From Alopecurus myosuroides (taxonomy: Eukaryota > Streptophyta > Magnoliopsida > Poales > Poaceae): a stretch of 64,000 nt of DNA. Position numbers and translations under genes: made by a program. Below the pieces are notes generated by a model. That model had not been told where the DNA came from and ran no database searches. It saw nothing but the letters and a program-made list of their open reading frames with translations. Below, piece after piece: positions 1-10,108 of the stretch (the stretch's first letter is position 1; each line of letters opens with the position of its first letter). The DNA lies in NCBI GenBank assembly GCA_028641055.1, contig CM054062.1, forward strand, positions 174,722,380 through 174,786,379. The letters run 5' to 3'.

Positions 1-812
1 TGTAACATCCAAGTATGAAAACCCCTAGTTGTTTTACTTCTTGTTTTATTTAAAGCATGCATCATGTCATCATCCCCATATTTATTTCTGTTTGCATTGT
101 TTTCATAATAAAAGCCAAACTTAATCAACCTTTGTTTTCACACTTGTCTGTTACCTTTCTTTCAAATAAAGATTTGCAAATCAAAACATCAAATGCTTCC
201 AAACAATCCATTATAACTCATCTAGTAATTTGTTGCTTAATTCAATTAACCAAATTAAACAATTATTTCCAAATCATTTCCACACTCAAACCAATTCTCA
301 AAATCTTCACATTCTTGAATCCATGAAGTTTATCACTAAATGGTATTCATTAATTCACTTCTAAACCCTAGGGGAAACCCTATTTAAAATGGCTTATTTT
401 CTAATATTAATGATTATTGCAAATTTCAATTAATTTGGTTCCATTTTAAAACAGCAAGCAAACTTCCAACTTTTTGAAAACCAAAACTACCAAGTGGTTG
501 TATTTCAACTAAGGATCTTATCCAAAAATTTTCCAAATTTTTATCTAAGCAAAAACCTATCTTTTTTATCCAAAAGCTAAAGCTACAAAAAAAAACAGAA
601 GGAAAAAATAAAAAAGCAGCTAACCTACGCAGCGCGCGGCAGCTAAGCTGGCCCAAGCCCACCTAAACCACCTAACGCGCGACCCAGCCCGCTCTAAACG
701 CACCGTACCGCTTCAAAAATCGTGCCTGCGTTCTGATCTTGTACGGCAGCGATCTCCACGGCGCCACCGCGACCCCGGCGCGACTCCGGCGGCCACCGTC
801 ACTTTCCCCGCC

Positions 813-819
813 TATAAAA
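813..819 (+). promoter_or_regulatory. TATA box of LTR1
   Basis: TATAAAA in the context CGCCTATAAAAGCACG, at the edge of the GC-rich block. The same box lies at 5021-5027 and 15351-15357 in the other two LTR copies. It is the likely U3 core promoter; RNA would start about 25-35 bp downstream. Confidence 0.75.
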
Positions 820-1528
820 GCACGCCTAGGGCACCCCCGTACCACCCTAGCCCTAGGTCTTCCCTGCTCTTCACTCCGCCGCCGCTAATCGCATCCATCT
901 CGACGGATTTCTCCTCTGCTGCAACCTCGCCGGCGGCAGCTGCTCTGAAGAACTCCATGGCGCCGCTGCGCATCGCTCCCACCTAGCTGCCAACCACCTG
1001 CAAACGTTTCCCAGTTCTCCCTTCTCCCTCTTGGACACCAGAAGGAACCAAGGTAACCCTCAGATCTTCGCCGCGATCTTCTTCTGTTCCGGCCACCGCG
1101 CCACCATGAACTGAACCCAAGCTTATCGTCGACGTTGCAGTAGTTATTCGCCCCAATCGTTTGCTGGAATCGATAGCCCGCGCCTTCCTCTACGTCTTGG
1201 ACACCGGAGTTCGCCTGGAGGACCTCTACCTCGACGGCGACGTCCTCAACTTCTCCGCGGCCACCGTCGTCACCTCGTCGTCAGCAACTCGTCACCGTCG
1301 AGATCTGCTTCGTCTTCAACGGTGGTGAGCAACCTGTGGATCCTCCTCCCTTCTCTGCATCTGTGCGCTTCCATCTGCATGTCCACGCACCACCGCAACG
1401 AGCGCAGCGTTGCCTCAACTCCGGCGATCACCGTCTGACGGACGAGCAAATGTTTGCTCGACAGCGTTTCAGTTAACCAACTGAACAATAACCTGTTTCA
1501 GTTCCCCTTTCTGTCAAAGACTGAATCG

Positions 1529-1599
1529 CAGCGCAGCGGTACTGAGCTTGTGCGCGCAGCGCCAGGGCACGGGTTCGAGCCCGCACGCCCCACTTTTTT
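1529..1599 (+). other. tRNA-like Pol III promoter module inside LTR1
   Basis: CAGCGCAGCGG (1529-1539) fits the A-box consensus at 10 of 11 positions, GGTTCGAGCCC (1572-1582) fits the B box fully, the gap of 32 bases is tRNA-like, and a run of six T follows at 1594-1599. The module is present in all three LTR copies (A boxes at 5737 and 16067, B boxes at 5780 and 16110). No full cloverleaf was found, so it is more likely a relic of a tRNA-derived SINE head than a functional tRNA gene. Confidence 0.4.
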
Positions 1600-4489
1600 G
1601 TGGAATTGTTTCCACTGCTCCTGGCCCACTGTCAGCGACCCCGTGGCCACGCCAGCGCTTGCGCAGTGCCACGCTGTCACTGGCCCACTGCGCAGTGGCA
1701 GGGGGTAGCTTGAGGCTGAGTAACAAACGTTTTTTTTCTGCGCAATTCAAAAATCCCAAATTTCTTTTAATAAACAGAATTAAACCCAAACTTTGAAATT
1801 CAATAACTTTCATTTTATAAGTCCATTAAATACAAACTTTATATGAATCTTGATCCAAATTTCCTAAACTTTCCAAATATCCAATTTGTGTACTGTTTTG
1901 AAAACTTCAAATACATTTAAACTTCAAATTTAAATATTTCAAATGTTAATTTGTAAATTCCATAACTAATTATTGATAAATCCAATAAATGCAAATGAAA
2001 TATGTTTTCCATACCATTTTAAATAAGCTATTCAAATATAATTTTTGTTTTCTGTTTTGAATAATTAAAATTGCCTAAACCATTTAATTCTTGTTAATGC
2101 AATTAAAAATTGTTTAATATTGTTTAATTCATAAGTAAATAATCCTAAGTCCAATTTCAAAATGTGAAACATGTAATCCAACTAAAATTTGATAACCTTT
2201 CCAAATATCAACTTTGTTATTTGTTTTGCACACTTTAACTTGATGTAAACAACAACTACTTGTTTAATGCCATTAAGTAACAATAATTTCCAAACTGGGT
2301 AAATGTTTTCTAAAATTGTTAACCATCTTTCCAATTGCATTTAATTTGTTATCTTATTGTTCCTCACCATGCATGCATCCTGCTAAATCAACTACACCTA
2401 ATTCCTAGTGGTAGAACAATTAATTCAACTCTAAGGCATGGGTTTCCCATATGCAATTCTTTGCATATGGAATCCATTTAAACTTGTGTATCATGTCAAG
2501 TAGTTTACTTTGATGCAATCTATTAAACATGACATGCATCATCCAATGTTTGTGCACCTATGCCATGTATTGATTGCCCGTCTTCCTTCGTTGTTGTTTT
2601 TGCTACTTCTCGCTTAGACGACGACGTTGGTACCGACGAGACTTACGACACCACTACCCAGGACCTAGCCCAGTACCCGGCTGCTGAGCTCCGAGGCAAA
2701 TTATCACTCACATGAATCATCGAGTTCTTTTCCACACTTGTTGTCGATACTATCCTTTTGTCTACTATTGCTAGCCCTATGTATCGTTGCTATTCTCCGA
2801 ACCCATCACATGATTCCCTGAACCAATGATATTGCCTCACCTCCATACCCACAGCCTTTGTTTGTGCCTGTTCTTATCTAGCATGCTTAGGGTTGCTTTT
2901 GCTCGAGCCTGTTGTCGGTTACTTCTTTTATTAACGTGCTATTATTATTTGTTATCGTACCGAGGGCTCGAATGTTAATCAATCAATCATGTTAATGCTG
3001 CTGTTAATAATAATTTGATGATAAGGCACCGGCAGGAGGCCCTTTGTGGTTTTGAGGCCTGCTAGTGTCGACCCTAATAGGAAAAGGGTCTTGTCTAATG
3101 ATCCATGATGAGCGCACTACCCGCATGTGGGAAGCGAGTATGGGCGCCCCCCTCAACTTGACTCGATTCGCATCTCGTCCAAATCGCCGTACTAGTTCGG
3201 GCTTTCCATTTGCTGCATCATATGCAGGTACGAACCCGAGGCCAGGGTGGAACTTTTGTAGTCGGCATTTAGGGCGGCGTGGTCTTCCAGTGCTATGAGG
3301 GTCCTCCTTTTCTTCGGGGGGCTCGATTAGCCGCGCACGCACTGCACGCGGTGCTTTGGGCTTGATGCGAAGAACAGTTGGTTGTGTTGAGTGTCTCGCT
3401 TGGTGGGTTTGATTCCCATCTGGCGGGATATTCTTACGTGTACGGTTACTATGGTGCACCCCTGCAGGGATAAATCTTCTCGAGAAGCCGTGTTTTCCGC
3501 GGTTATGGATTACTTGGTGAAAGTACTGGCTAACAAGTACTCAGGACAACTCCAACATAATGATCAATCATGTTCACCCAATGACTAATAACTTGACTAG
3601 TAATAGGTTATTCACACAATAACTTGATTCACCTTATTACAACGGTGTGAGTTATCCTCGGATTGCTTCTTCGGATAAGGGGCGAGATCCAGGATGGGTT
3701 TGGTTGAAGTTATCTTTCAGTTGGTTACAATTCCTCGATCTTATCTTTTCTATTAGCCGGACACAAGTAGTTAACTCTGTAGTTGGTTAGAGCAGCCCGC
3801 TGCAGCTTTTATAATACCTATCTTCTTCCGTTGATCCCAAGCATCCCTGCTTGTGTTGACGAGTAACTCCTTGATGAAGTGTGAGTCTTGCTTGCCAGTA
3901 CTTGGATGTACTGACCCCGTTGGGGCTGTGGTTTACGCAGAGTACGACTACGGCTACGATGATCACCAGGATGGCTACTTTGTGGAGTTTGACGACACTG
4001 CAGACGGGTAGTTGGCTGGACCCCGGGCAGGATCCAGGACCTACGTGGATGGGCTTCGTTTTCCTTATCTTCTCCGGCTTCTTAAGCCTTGGATTTGTCT
4101 GTACTCAGACCCCTTTGATTGCTTCCGCTAATGTAATGGATGATATGTTGGGACATGTGTCCTCTGGATGACTGTATTTGCTATTTCTGCCTTAGTGAAG
4201 GCCCTTTGCACACTTATTTCCATCTTTTGTGTCTTAGAGGCATGTTGTGTTATCCTTTTGTTCAAAGTTGTTGACGTACCGTGCGTGCTTGATATGAAGT
4301 ACGTCGACAGTAGTGCCTATGACTCCTAATGGATAGTTTACGTCGACGGTGGAATAGCAGGGCTTGTGTTGTCGCGCATAAGCGCAGGCCTACCAGGAAG
4401 CTGGGACGTGGGAGCAGTTATGCCCCATAATCCAAGCACCTGCTATCCAGTTCGTACGATGAGTATCCCTTAGAAGCCAGGGTGCGACA

Positions 4490-4738
4490 AATGGTATCAG
4501 AGCCTGTCTGCCTGTAGGATCCTTTTTACTGGTCGCAGTGGAGTCTAGAAACTATTTTGTAGCTATACAGGAAAAATGAAACGTGAGAGTAGGAATTCTG
4601 CCATTTTTCTTCTTTCCCCACCCACCCACCCTTTTCTGGTAAGGAAGTGCAACGTTGTTTTCTGTTCTCACCTAAACTTTCAAGTTAGGATTTCACGTGT
4701 TTTGGGTTCTCCTTAGTACCTCAGGTTTTGGTCTCGTT
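4490..4738 (+). other. Element A leader, first copy
   Basis: This is the 5' part of the internal region between the PBS and the junction with the truncated LTR. It is identical by eye to 8698-8946. It holds the first PBS, a CCCACCCACCCACCC tract and a GTAAGG splice-donor-like site near 4639. It contains no gene. Confidence 0.85.
4492..4503 (+). promoter_or_regulatory. Primer-binding site, tRNA-iMet type (first copy)
   Basis: TGGTATCAGAGC lies two bases after the LTR end. It is complementary to the 3' end of initiator methionine tRNA, the usual primer for plant chromoviruses and many copia elements. Confidence 0.9.
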
Positions 4739-7700
4739 TTCCAAATTTTTATCTAAGCAAAAACCTATCTTTTTTATCCAAAAGCTAAAGCTACAAAAAA
4801 AAACAGAAGGAAAAAATAAAAAAGCAGCTAACCTACGCAGCGCGCGGCAGCTAAGCTGGCCCAAGCCCACCTAAGCCACCTAACGCGCGACCCAGCCCGC
4901 TCTAAACGCACCGTACCGCTTCAAAAATCGTGCCTGCGTTCTGATCTTGTACGACAGCGATCTCCGCGGCGCCACCGCGACCCCGGCGCGACTCCGGCGG
5001 CCACCGTCGCTTTCCCCGCCTATAAAAGCACGCCTAGGGCACCCCCGTACCACCCTAGCCCTAGGTCTTCCCTGCTCTTCACTCCGCCGCCGCTAATCGC
5101 ATCCATCTCGACGGATTTCTCCTCTGCTGCAACCTCGCCGGCGGCAGCTGCTCTGAAGAACTCCATGGCGCCGCCGCGCATCGCTCCCACCTAGCTGCCA
5201 ACCACCTGCAAACGTTTCCCAGTTCTCCCTTCTCCCTCTTGGACACCAGAAGGAACCAAGGTAACCCTCAGATCTTCGCCGCGATCTTCTTCTGTTCCGG
5301 CCACCGCGCCACCATGAACTGAACCCAAGCTTATCGTCGACGTTGCAGTAGTTATTCGCCCCAATCGTTTGCTGGAATCGATAGCCCGCGCCTTCCTCTA
5401 CGTCTTGGACACCGGAGTTCGCCTGGAGGACCTCTACCTCGACGGCGACGTCCTCAACTTCTCCGCGGCCACCGTCGTCACCTCGTCGTCAGCAACTCGT
5501 CACCGTCGAGCTCTGCTTCGTCTTCAACGGTGGTGAGCAACCTGTGGCTCCTCCTCCCTTCTCTGCATCTGTGCGCTTCCATCTGCATGTCCACGCACCA
5601 CCGCAACGAGCGCAGCGTTGCCTCAACTCCGGCGATCACCGTCTGACGGACGAGCAAATGTTTGCTCGACAGCGATTCAGTTAACCAACTGAACAATAAC
5701 CTGTTTCAGTTCCCCTTTCTGTCAAAGACTGAATCGCAGCGCAGCGGTACTGAGGTTGTGCGCGCAGCGCCAGGGCACGGGTTCGAGCCCGCACGCCCCA
5801 CTTTTTTGTGGAATTGTTTCCACTGCTCCTGGCCCACTGTCAGCGACCCCGTGGCCACGCCAGCGCTTGCGCAGTGCCACGCTGTCACTGGCCCACTGCG
5901 CAGTGGCAGGGGGTAGCTTGAGGCTGAGTAACAAACGTTTTTTTTCTGCGCAATTCAAAAATCCCAAATTTCTTTTAATAAACAGAATTAAACCCAAACT
6001 TTGAAATTCAATAACTTTCATTTTATAAGTCCATTAAATACAAACTTTATATGAATCTTGATCCAAATTTCCTAAACTTTCCAAATATCCAATTTGTGTA
6101 CTGTTTTGAAAACTTCAAATACATTTAAACTTCAAATTTAAATATTTCAAATGTTAATTTGTAAATTCCATAACTAATTATTGATAAATCCAATAAATGC
6201 AAATGAAATATGTTTTCCATACCATTTTAAATAAGCTATTCAAATATAATTTTTGTTTTCTGTTTTGAATAATTAAAATTGCCTAAACCATTTAATTCTT
6301 GTTAATGCAATTAAAAATTGTTTAATATTGTTTAATTCATAAGTAAATAATCCTAAGTCCAATTTCAAAATGTGAAACATGTAATCCAACTAAAATTTGA
6401 TAACCTTTCCAAATATCAACTTTGTTATTTGTTTTGCACACTTTAACTTGATGTAAACAACAACTACTTGTTTAATGCCATTAAGTAACAATAATTTCCA
6501 AACTGGGTAAATGTTTTCTAAAATTGTTAACCATCTTTCCAATTGCATTTAATTTGTTATCTTATTGTTCCTCACCATGCATGCATCCTGCTAAATCAAC
6601 TACACCTAATTCCTAGTGGTAGAACAATTAATTCAACTCTAAGGCATGGGTTTCCCATATGCAATTCTTTGCATATGGAATCCATTTAAACTTGTGTATC
6701 ATGTCAAGTAGTTTACTTTGATGCAATCTATTAAACATGACATGCATCATCCAATGTTTGTGCACCTATGCCATGTATTGATTGCCCGTCTTCCTTCGTT
6801 GTTGTTTTTGCTACTTCTCGCTTAGACGACGACGTTGGTACCGACGAGACTTACGACACCACTACCCAGGACCTAGCCCAGTACCCGGCTGCTGAGCTCC
6901 CAGGCAAATTATCACTCACATGAATCATCGAGTTCTTTTCCACACTTGTTGTCGATACTATCCTTTTGTCTACTATTGCTAGCCCTATGTATCGTTGCTA
7001 TTCTCCGAACCCATCACATGATTCCCTGAACCAATGATATTGCCTCACCTCCATACCCACAGCCTTTGTTTGTGCCTGTTCTTATCTAGCATGCTTAGGG
7101 TTGCTTTTGCTCGAGCCTGTTGTCGGTTACTTCTTTTATTAACGTGCTATTATTATTTGTTATCGTACCGAGGGCTCGAATGTTAATCAATCAATCATGT
7201 TAATGCTGCTGTTAATAATAATTTGATGATAAGGCACCGGCAGGAGGCCCTTTGTGGTTTTGAGGCCTGCTAGTGTCGACCCTAATAGGAAAAGGGTCTT
7301 GTCTAATGATCCATGATGAGCGCACTACCCGCATGTGGGAAGCGAGTATGGGCGCCCCCCTCAACTTGACTCGATTCGCATCTCGTCCAAATCGCCGTAC
7401 TAGTTCGGGCTTTCCATTTGCTGCATCATATGCAGGTACGAACCCGAGGCCAGGGTGGAACTTTTGTAGTCGGCATTTAGGGCGGCGTGGTCTTCCAGTG
7501 CTATGAGGGTCCTCCTTTTCTTCGGGGGGCTCGATTAGCCGCGCACGCACTGCACGCGGTGCTTTGGGCTTGATGCGAAGAACAGTTGGTTGTGTTGAGT
7601 GTCTCGCTTGGTGGGTTTGATTCCCATCTGGCGGGATATTCTTACGTGTACGGTTACTATGGTGCACCCCTGCAGGGATAAATCTTCTCGAGAAGCCGTG

Positions 7701-8697
7701 TTTTCCGCGGTTATGGATTACTTGGTGAAAGTACTGGCTAACAAGTACTCAGGACAACTCCAACATAATGATCAATCATGTTCACCCAATGACTAATAAC
7801 TTGACTAGTAATAGGTTATTCACACAATAACTTGATTCACCTTATTACAACGGTGTGAGTTATCCTCAGATTGCTTCTTCGGATAAGGGGCGAGATCCAG
7901 GATGGGTTTGGTTGAAGTTATCTTTCAGTTGGTTACAATTCCTCGATCTTATCTTTTCTATTAGCCGGACACAAGTAGTTAACTCTGTAGTTGGTTAGAG
8001 CAGCCCGCTGCAGCTTTTATAATACCTATCTTCTTCCGTTGATCCCAAGCATCCCTGCTTGTGTTGACGAGTAACTCCTTGATGAAGTGTGAGTCTTGCT
8101 TGCCAGTACTTGGATGTACTGACCCCGTTGGGGCTGTGGTTTACGCAGAGTACGACTACGGCTACGATGATCACCAGGATGGCTACTTTGTGGAGTTTGA
8201 CGACACTGCAGACGGGTAGTTGGCTGGACCCCGGGCAGGATCCAGGACCTACGTGGATGGGCTTCGTTTTCCTTATCTTCTCCGGCTTCTTAAGCCTTGG
8301 ATTTGTCTGTACTCAGACCCCTTTGATTGCTTCCGCTAATGTAATGGATGATATGTTGGGACATGTGTCCTCTGGATGACTGTATTTGCTATTTCTGCCT
8401 TAGTGAAGGCCCTTTGCACACTTATTTCCATCTTTTGTGTCTTAGAGGCATGTTGTGTTATCCTTTTGTTCAAAGCTGTTGACGTACCGTGCGTGCTTGA
8501 TATGAAGTACGTCGACAGTAGTGCCTATGACTCCTAATGGATAGTTTACGTCGACGGTGGAATAGCAGTGCTTGTGTTGTCGCGCATAAGCGCAGGCCTA
8601 CCAGGAAGCTGGGACGTGGGAGCAGTTATGCCCCATAATCCAAGCACCTGCTATCCAGTTCGTACGATGAGTATCCCTTAGAAGCCAGGGTGCGACA
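4739..8697 (+). repeat. Truncated LTR copy of element A (lacks first 530 bp)
   Basis: It matches LTR positions 531-4489 at a constant offset of 4208 bp. The left junction falls in TTTTCC, which is present both in the LTR (529-534) and in the leader (8945-8950), so the join has 6 bp of microhomology. By eye it is closer to the 3' LTR than to LTR1. It keeps the TATA box, so it could still act as a promoter closer to the genes than LTR1. Confidence 0.95.
5021..5027 (+). promoter_or_regulatory. TATA box of truncated LTR copy
   Basis: TATAAAA at the position equivalent to 813-819. It lies 282 bp after the junction, so the truncated copy retains the core promoter but has lost distal U3. Confidence 0.7.
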
Positions 8698-8699
8698 AA

Positions 8700-8711
8700 T
8701 GGTATCAGAGC
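8700..8711 (+). promoter_or_regulatory. Primer-binding site, tRNA-iMet type (second copy)
   Basis: TGGTATCAGAGC, identical to 4492-4503. It is the copy adjacent to the coding region. The presence of two PBSs on one RNA is abnormal. Confidence 0.9.
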
Positions 8712-8846
8712 CTGTCTGCCTGTAGGATCCTTTTTACTGGTCGCAGTGGAGTCTAGAAACTATTTTGTAGCTATACAGGAAAAATGAAACGTGAGAGTAG
8801 GAATTCTGCCATTTTTCTTCTTTCCCCACCCACCCACCCTTTTCTG

Positions 8847-10107
8847 GTAAGGAAGTGCAACGTTGTTTTCTGTTCTCACCTAAACTTTCAAGTTAGGATT
8901 TCACGTGTTTTGGGTTCTCCTTAGTACCTCAGGTTTTGGTCTCGTTTTCCCGATGTTGCTTCGATATCCTGTTCTTTTAAAGAACCTATCGTCCATTGAA
9001 TCTTGTTGTTGTTTTTCCACTTCCTTTTTCTCTTACCGGCGCCTAATCAAAACCTTCCAAATCATCTGCAGATGGGTCTCAGCTACTACCCGCAGGTGGT
9101 TCGCATGACCCGTTGCGAGAGCACCGCCGGTTATCCGGAGATGCTGAGGGACATGGTTACCTATCTGGGGTTCCGTTGGGCACCAGAATACCAGGTCTAC
9201 GAGCACCAGCGCGAGTTCGAGCAGACTTTCTACCGAGCCATCGTCTACATTCTGTCGGATGATGGCAGGAGCGTTGTCCACCGCTACGAGGCAGTAGGTT
9301 CCACAGTGGATATGGCTGTGCAGCAGGCCGCTTACGTGAGTCTCACCGTCCTCCGTGCTGACTACTGGGGGTTTGACGATTCTATCTATCGTCACATCCC
9401 CCGTGGTTACATCACGTCGGCGGGAGTTCACTTCACTCTCCACCGCAACCTGGATACCTACGAGGATGATAGCTCCAGGCTGCACACCACTGCCCAGTTC
9501 GTGAGGCACAGTGACGCCGTTGCTTCCACACTTGCTCAGGAGTTGGCCTCAGTCAGGGAGCAGCTCTACCTCGCGTTGACGCGTCTGGCGACGTACACCA
9601 CAGACTTCGTTGGAGACGAGCGCTTTGCGCGTTTCCAGCAGACACTGGGTTTTCCTCTGCCAGATGCTGGAGGTTACGAGCCGATCAGAGGCCCACTTCT
9701 CGACCTCGGAGCTGGTTACACAGGGATTCCCCGCTATGGAGCACAGGGAGACGACGCTTTCTACTTCACCACCCCGAGAGTTTCTCTCAGAGCAGTTCCT
9801 ATCTACAGGGATCGTCGTGATACCTACTTCCGTGTGCACACTCCTCCTCGCCGTCCTCTTCGTCGTACCACTCGCCGTACTCGCCGCCGTCCTGCGTGAT
9901 GAGCATGGGAGTACCGATGTATCCGTTACTAGCTGTGTCTAGTTTATCCTTTCGTTTTCGAACCATGTATTGGTATGTTGGATATTCTGATGTATTTGAA
10001 CTCATGATGTACCTGTTGGTTATCTATTGATGCGTCGGAATAATCTCTCTTTCGGTTGCTAAGTTTATTCCCTTCCTATTGTTGTGCTAAAATGCATTTC
10101 TGTTCAG
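8847..10107 (+). other. Candidate alternative introns in element A leader
   Basis: A strong donor, CTG|GTAAGG, begins at 8847. One acceptor, CATCTGCAG, ends at 9071, directly before the ATG of the accessory ORF. A second, TTTCTGTTCAG, ends at 10107, one base before the gag ATG and after a pyrimidine-rich stretch. Splicing to the first would start an mRNA at the accessory ORF; splicing to the second would skip that ORF and place gag first. This is inferred from splice-site consensus only. Confidence 0.4.
9072..9899 (+). CDS. Accessory ORF of element A, possible dsRNA-binding-like protein
   Basis: A 275-codon ORF lies in sense between the leader and gag, with a stop at 9897-9899 and 209 bp before the gag ATG. 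The start chosen is the first ATG of the frame, at 9072. Residues about 21-95 read like a double-stranded RNA-binding fold: a helix, then APEYQVYE, an aromatic beta-rich stretch, then a small turn and an alanine-rich helix (AVQQAAYVSLTVL), the pattern of the dsRBD second helix. Residues about 146-180 look like a long helix. The tail (257-275) is strongly arginine-rich, as in an RNA-binding or nuclear-localisation segment. It has no gag, protease or envelope motifs, and no signal peptide or membrane segment is visible. Extra ORFs are known in some plant LTR elements. The dsRBD assignment is inference from pattern and could be wrong; that the ORF is real and intact is fairly sure. Confidence 0.7.
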   Translation: MGLSYYPQVVRMTRCESTAGYPEMLRDMVTYLGFRWAPEYQVYEHQREFEQTFYRAIVYILSDDGRSVVHRYEAVGSTVDMAVQQAAYVSLTVLRADYWGFDDSIYRHIPRGYITSAGVHFTLHRNLDTYEDDSSRLHTTAQFVRHSDAVASTLAQELASVREQLYLALTRLATYTTDFVGDERFARFQQTLGFPLPDAGGYEPIRGPLLDLGAGYTGIPRYGAQGDDAFYFTTPRVSLRAVPIYRDRRDTYFRVHTPPRRPLRRTTRRTRRRPA

Positions 10108-10108
10108 G

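Larger units (their letters stand above)
1..4489 (+). repeat. 5' LTR of element A (LTR1)
   Basis: It starts TGTAACATCC and ends GGTGCGACA, the same termini as 14539-19027. The first 650 bp are AT-rich, then comes a GC-rich block (about 650-1450) with a TATA box at 813-819, then AT-rich and mixed DNA. If transcription starts near 845, R plus U5 is about 3.6 kb, which is very long. Short ORFs in the LTR recur in all three copies only because the copies are near-identical. LTR1 carries about ten bases not shared by the other two copies (667, 746, 758, 801, 967, 1303, 1340, 1467, 2693, 4268). Confidence 0.95.

Noticed and set aside
57..326. 89-codon ORF at the start of LTR1 and again at 14595-14864
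   Set aside because: AT-rich LTR sequence upstream of the TATA box; low-complexity hydrophobic translation, only duplicated as part of the LTR.
1521..1600. Functional tRNA gene
   Set aside because: The internal promoter boxes fit, but the acceptor stem and a standard anticodon arm could not be paired; kept only as a tRNA-like module.
1454..1813. Overlapping short ORFs on both strands near 1454-1813, 5662-6021 and 15992-16351
   Set aside because: They sit in the LTR over the tRNA-like module; several frames are open together because of GC-rich sequence, with no recognisable product.
3004..3459. Minus-strand 151-codon ORF repeated at 7212-7667 and 17542-17997
   Set aside because: It lies in the non-coding part of A's LTR and is identical because the LTR copies are identical; no domain, no start context, and composition is not protein-like.
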